A stretch of 64,000 bases of DNA from Kappaphycus alvarezii (lineage: Eukaryota > Rhodophyta > Florideophyceae > Gigartinales > Solieriaceae), in the NCBI GenBank assembly GCA_002205965.3, contig NADL03000483.1:1612001-1676000 (forward strand), read 5' to 3'. A program made the translations under genes and the position numbers. A model generated the notes under the pieces. The model did no database searches and was not told the origin of the DNA. It saw nothing but the letters and a program-made list of their open reading frames with translations. Of this stretch, positions 60,926 to 64,000 are shown piece after piece (positions within the stretch are counted from its first letter, which is position 1; each line of letters begins with the position of its first letter).

Positions 60926-62178
60926 ATGCAGTTGTTTTACAACCTTGTATTGAAAGTGCTGCTGTATCTCGGTCTGAGAATACTTCAATATCTCAGGAAG
61001 AAGTTCGGTTGTGGCATCACCGCTTGGGATATACGAATACTTCTAGTATCAAACGCCTCTTTTCTACAAATTCAGTGACTTTTAAGCATGCCGATTATAA
61101 GTCATGAGCAGGATTATATGACAGCTACGTGAAAGGAAAAAAACAGTCAAACACCAAGGCCGAATACTACACTGTCACAGAGGCGGGGTGCAGTCACTCA
61201 CTCCGATGTGTGTGGGCCTGTGTCACAGGAATCTTTTGCAGTATATCGCTATTTTGTGTCATTTATTGACGAGTATTCCGAATATATCACGTTTTACCCA
61301 GTTTCTCAGAAGAGTGACGTACTTGGGCAGTTTAAACTGTACGTGTCGTGGTTTGAACGCAAATTCGATTGTAAGGTGAAGCAGTTGCATTCCGAAAATG
61401 GTGGTGAATATAAAGCTTTTAACGAGTATGTATCTGGGAAAGGAATTGAACAAACCACCGCACCACCGTTTAGCAAGAATCAGAACAGAATGGCAGAGCT
61501 AGTGAATCGCACAGTAGTGCAATGTTCCCGGACGATGTTAGAACATGCTGCAATGCCCAGGAAGTTTTGGGCTGAGGCAATTTTGCATGCGACACATATC
61601 CGAAATCATTTCCTTTGTCCACAGGATGCATCTCGAACTTCAATGGAGATTCTTACTGGGATGAAACCAGATCTTTCATTCTTAAGAGTGTTTGATTCCC
61701 TGGGATGGTTCCATATCCCAAAAGAACTTCGGCGTAAGCTTGCGTAAAGTCAAAACTCGGAGTGATGATTGGATGTCACCCCACCAGCCCGTACAGGCTG
61801 TACATCCCATCTAGGAGAGTGGCTGTTTTTGCAAGAAATGTGATCATCATTGAAAATAGATTTCCATTTAGACATGTATTTAATGACACCCCAGGTCGTA
61901 GTCGTGATACGGTCGATGTAAATGAGTATGGGAACGAATATAAAGATGGAAATGACTACCATCAGGTAGATGGTAAACATTATGTGAATGACACTAGAGT
62001 GGTGTCACATGATGGTGGAGGGGATGACTCGCTACTTCCTCTACCAGTTAGCAGCTCAGATATTCTCCAGTCTGGTTCTGGTATTTTAACTCATTACCCG
62101 ATAGATGATGAGGATGACCCGGACCTGAATTGGCAGGCAGAGCAGACTGCAGGAAAAAGTGCTTCAAATTCTCTTTGA
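60926..62178 (+). pseudogene. copia integrase remnant (GAG-pre-integrase, core, C-terminal region)
   Basis: The GAG-pre-integrase segment has VRLWHHRLGYTNTSSIKRLF near 61000-61060. The two Cys of the zinc domain are lost around a stop at 61108. The core runs 61199-61747 in one frame: HSDVCGPV with the first Asp at 61205, HSENGGEY where the second Asp is normally found (Asp to Glu), and RMAELVNRTV with the third acidic residue kept. FWAEAILHATHIRN and the conserved FDSLGWFHIPKELRRKL end follow. A frameshift at 61747 leads to 61762-62178, with the C-terminal YxLYIPS and VAVFARNVIIIE (usual 'yrv.d....i..srdV.F.E') and an acidic linker to the RT. Confidence 0.85.
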
Positions 62179-62189
62179 ATTATATCTGT

Positions 62190-63251
62190 TGCACGACCAG
62201 ATCCATTGGCAGTTCAGGAAGCTATGTCATGCCCCGACCAGGATAAATGGAAGAGAGCAATTCAGTCAGAACTGAACTCACTGAAACAACACGGTACATG
62301 GGTAGTGGTATGAAGGCTGGAAGGAGTGCACCCTTTATCTACCAGAATAATGTTTTTCCGTACGTAAGATGAGTCTGGAAATGTGATCCGATATCAGGCG
62401 CGACTGGTAGGAAGAGGATTTCTTCAGGGACATGTAAGTGAAACTTTTGCACCCGTTGTCGACTTTTCTGCTGTACTGGTGTGCATCAGGGTTGCGGTTC
62501 AGAGAGGGTACGCAATCCATCAAGTGGATGTTAGAACGGCTTTTTTACATGGCCAGATTGATGATGATGTTTTTGTCACTGCCCCAGATGGATTATCCTT
62601 ACCTGAAGAACATGAAGTTCTGAAGCTACGGAAAGGATTATCGGGCTCCAAAAGGCGCCGAGTTTGAGGTATCAAAAGTGGTGCTCGGTTATGGAGGCAA
62701 TGAACTTTGAAGTTTTTACTTCTCACAGGTATACATATCGAAGAGGTAATGTGATACTGCTACAGCATGTTGATGGCATCATTGTAATATACGGCTCAGT
62801 GGAAGACTTGGAGTCTGTCAGGAGGGAACTAGGAGAACATTTTTATGTCAAAGACATGGGATTTTCACCCTCATTCTTGAGGGTCAGCTTCGTTGCGGTG
62901 AGTGGTGGTGCATTGCTATATCAGAGTCACTATTTAAAGCAAGTACTGAAGAGGTTTGGGATTGAGTCATAGAAACCTCTCTACAACCCAATGTTCCATG
63001 GGGCTTTGAATCTTTTTGCAAGGTACACGTCGAAGGCAACCGATCAAGCTCTCTACAAAGAGCTTCTGGGGTGTCTTCAGTTTCTAACCCTTATAAAAAG
63101 CCCTGATATATGCTTCGCAGTGTCAAATTTGGCCCTATACACATCTTGTCAGTCAAAAAATCATTGGAATGCCCTGAAACTCATTTTCGATAACTTCGTG
63201 GGAGTTCCGAATATTCTGTTTGGATCAGTTCATCTAGTACTGGTGGTTTGA
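62190..63251 (+). pseudogene. copia reverse transcriptase remnant
   Basis: Begins with DPLAVQEAMSCPDQDKWKRA and QSELNSLKQHGTW, the normal start of copia RT, then a stop near 62313. 62383-62667 holds QARLVGRGFLQGH, ETFAPVVDFSAV and IHQVDVRTAFLHG, with the first catalytic Asp, then LRKGLSGSK (usual KKALYGLKQ). After a frameshift the YxDD box reads HVDG (62766-62777), losing the second Asp. The thumb and connection follow in 62664-62972 and 62991-63251 (CLQFLTLIKSPDICFAVSNL), with a TAG at 62970. Confidence 0.85.
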
Positions 63252-63700
63252 TTGGATACAGTGAAGCAGATTGGGCTGTGGATTTACTAGACCGTAAATC
63301 AATTACAGGATCTAGTCGGGGGACTCCTGCAGTCTGGAGGACACAGACGCAAGGGCCTTTTGCTTTGTCCTCCACTGAGGCGGAGCATATTGCTCCTTGT
63401 GAGACAACCAAGTTAATGATATGAATACGGCAAAATGATAAAAGAACTTGGATCCGGGCAGAATAGCCCGACAGAAATACTGAAGGATAATCAAGGAGCA
63501 ATTGCGTGGTCAACAGATGATTTAAGACAAGCCGAGCATGTATCGGTTCGCAGAACTTTGTTCTGGAAAATTTCCGTGCGGTAACTATAGCTATCCAGTA
63601 CTGCCCTACGGCAAAGATGGCAGCAGATATTTTCACAAAGCATCTTCAGTGCCAGTTGTTTGAAAAACACCGGACTGGTCTCTCAGTGTTTTGTTCATAG
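63240..63700 (+). pseudogene. copia RNase H remnant
   Basis: Reads LIGYSEADWAVDLLDRKSIT (usual 'GYSDADWAGD.DDRKST.G'), with the first acidic residue changed from Asp to Glu. FALSSTEAEHIAPCETTKLM at about 63360-63420 is the 'VALSSTEAEYIA' block with its catalytic Glu kept. A TGA then interrupts. The end of the domain, with SPTEILKDNQGAI and, in another frame, ADIFTKHL (about 63630-63650), is recognisable. Confidence 0.85.
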
Positions 63701-63727
63701 AGCAGAACCAAGGAACAACGAACTAGC

Positions 63728-63738
63728 AAGAGGGGGAG
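63728..63738 (+). other. Polypurine tract of the copia element
   Basis: AAGAGGGGGAG, the typical plus-strand primer just before a copia 3' LTR. It is followed at once by TTGAAGTAATAG, which resembles the usual copia LTR start (TGTTGAAG). Confidence 0.8.
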
Positions 63739-64000
63739 TTGAAGTAATAGTGCTTTTTCATTTTTCAGGCTACTTTCTCCGTCGTTAGGATCTGACTGTG
63801 ATGTGTTGCTGAGAGAAGTATTTACAAGGAGTTCTTCAGATGCTTTCCTAAAAAGTTGTCTTTTAACTGGTTCAGTTGCTATATCGCTGCGTCAGCAGAC
63901 TGTTGATCAACGTAGAGTGTGGGAATTGGAGGATGCTGACATCCTGAATACTTTTCTGTGCTAGTTTGACTTTATATCTGAATGATTTGAATGCCTTTCA
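63739..64000 (+). repeat. Start of the copia 3' LTR (continues past the window)
   Basis: By position after the polypurine tract this should be the 3' LTR. No internal gene. The end lies outside the window and no matching 5' LTR was found upstream of 59754. Confidence 0.5.

Larger units (their letters stand above)
59754..63738 (+). mobile_element. Nearly full-length but inactive Ty1/copia retrotransposon
   Basis: Plus strand, in the copia order: Gag with CCHC knuckle, protease, GAG-pre-integrase and integrase, reverse transcriptase, RNase H, then a polypurine tract. Integrase before RT places it in Ty1/copia (Pseudoviridae). It has several frameshifts and stops, and the protease, integrase and RT active sites are altered. 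The base composition is more balanced than the AT-rich DNA on its left side, so it is a later insertion than the decay of that region. Confidence 0.9.

Overview
The window looks like nuclear DNA of a eukaryote with few introns and many retrotransposons. A red alga of the florideophyte type (for example a Chondrus-like genome) fits best, because of one long intron-free gene, many decayed LINE, DIRS, Ty3 and Ty1 elements, and palindromic GTACTGTAC-type motifs between genes. That assignment is inference; another protist or alga is possible. There are no bacterial operons, no CRISPR array and no rRNA or tRNA gene that I can support.

Layout. 1-7.5 kb: mixed-composition DNA with one good protein-coding gene on the minus strand (3275-4858, 527 aa, function unknown), surrounded by non-coding DNA rich in short perfect palindromes. 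7.5-12 kb: two related non-LTR retrotransposon remnants in opposite orientation. Both carry the Cys/His motif of LINEs with a restriction-like endonuclease, and the minus-strand copy keeps a nearly complete endonuclease region. 12.9-15.6 kb: a decayed DIRS-like element in the order Gag-like protein with two C2H2 zinc fingers, start of the reverse transcriptase, RNase H, tyrosine recombinase. A 29-codon Cys-rich reading frame lies just downstream (15774-15863). 17.2-22.6 kb, minus strand: a heavily mutated Ty3/gypsy element (possible gag, protease, reverse transcriptase, RNase H, integrase).

At about 22.7-22.9 kb the composition changes sharply. From there to about 49.4 kb the DNA is AT-rich with no gene or domain I can recognise: a gene desert of about 26 kb. 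49.4-55 kb is somewhat richer in GC and holds several hairpins, one 168-codon open frame of unknown nature (minus strand, 52163-52667), and a Ty1/copia RNase H remnant (minus strand, 54671-54900). 55-59 kb is AT-rich again. 59.1-59.55 kb contains a coding-like stretch of unknown family broken by one stop. 59.75-63.74 kb is an almost full-length but dead Ty1/copia element on the plus strand, with a polypurine tract and the start of its 3' LTR at the window edge.

Apart from the 527-aa gene (and possibly the small open frames), the recognisable protein sequence is retrotransposon-derived. Every element that can be judged has frameshifts, stops or lost catalytic residues, so none looks able to move by itself. 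I did not find a convincing new multi-gene system. The best leads are the hairpins embedded in the AT-rich desert, the zinc-finger Gag of the DIRS-like element, the palindrome cluster at 5.93 kb, and the Cys-rich mini-ORF at 15.8 kb.
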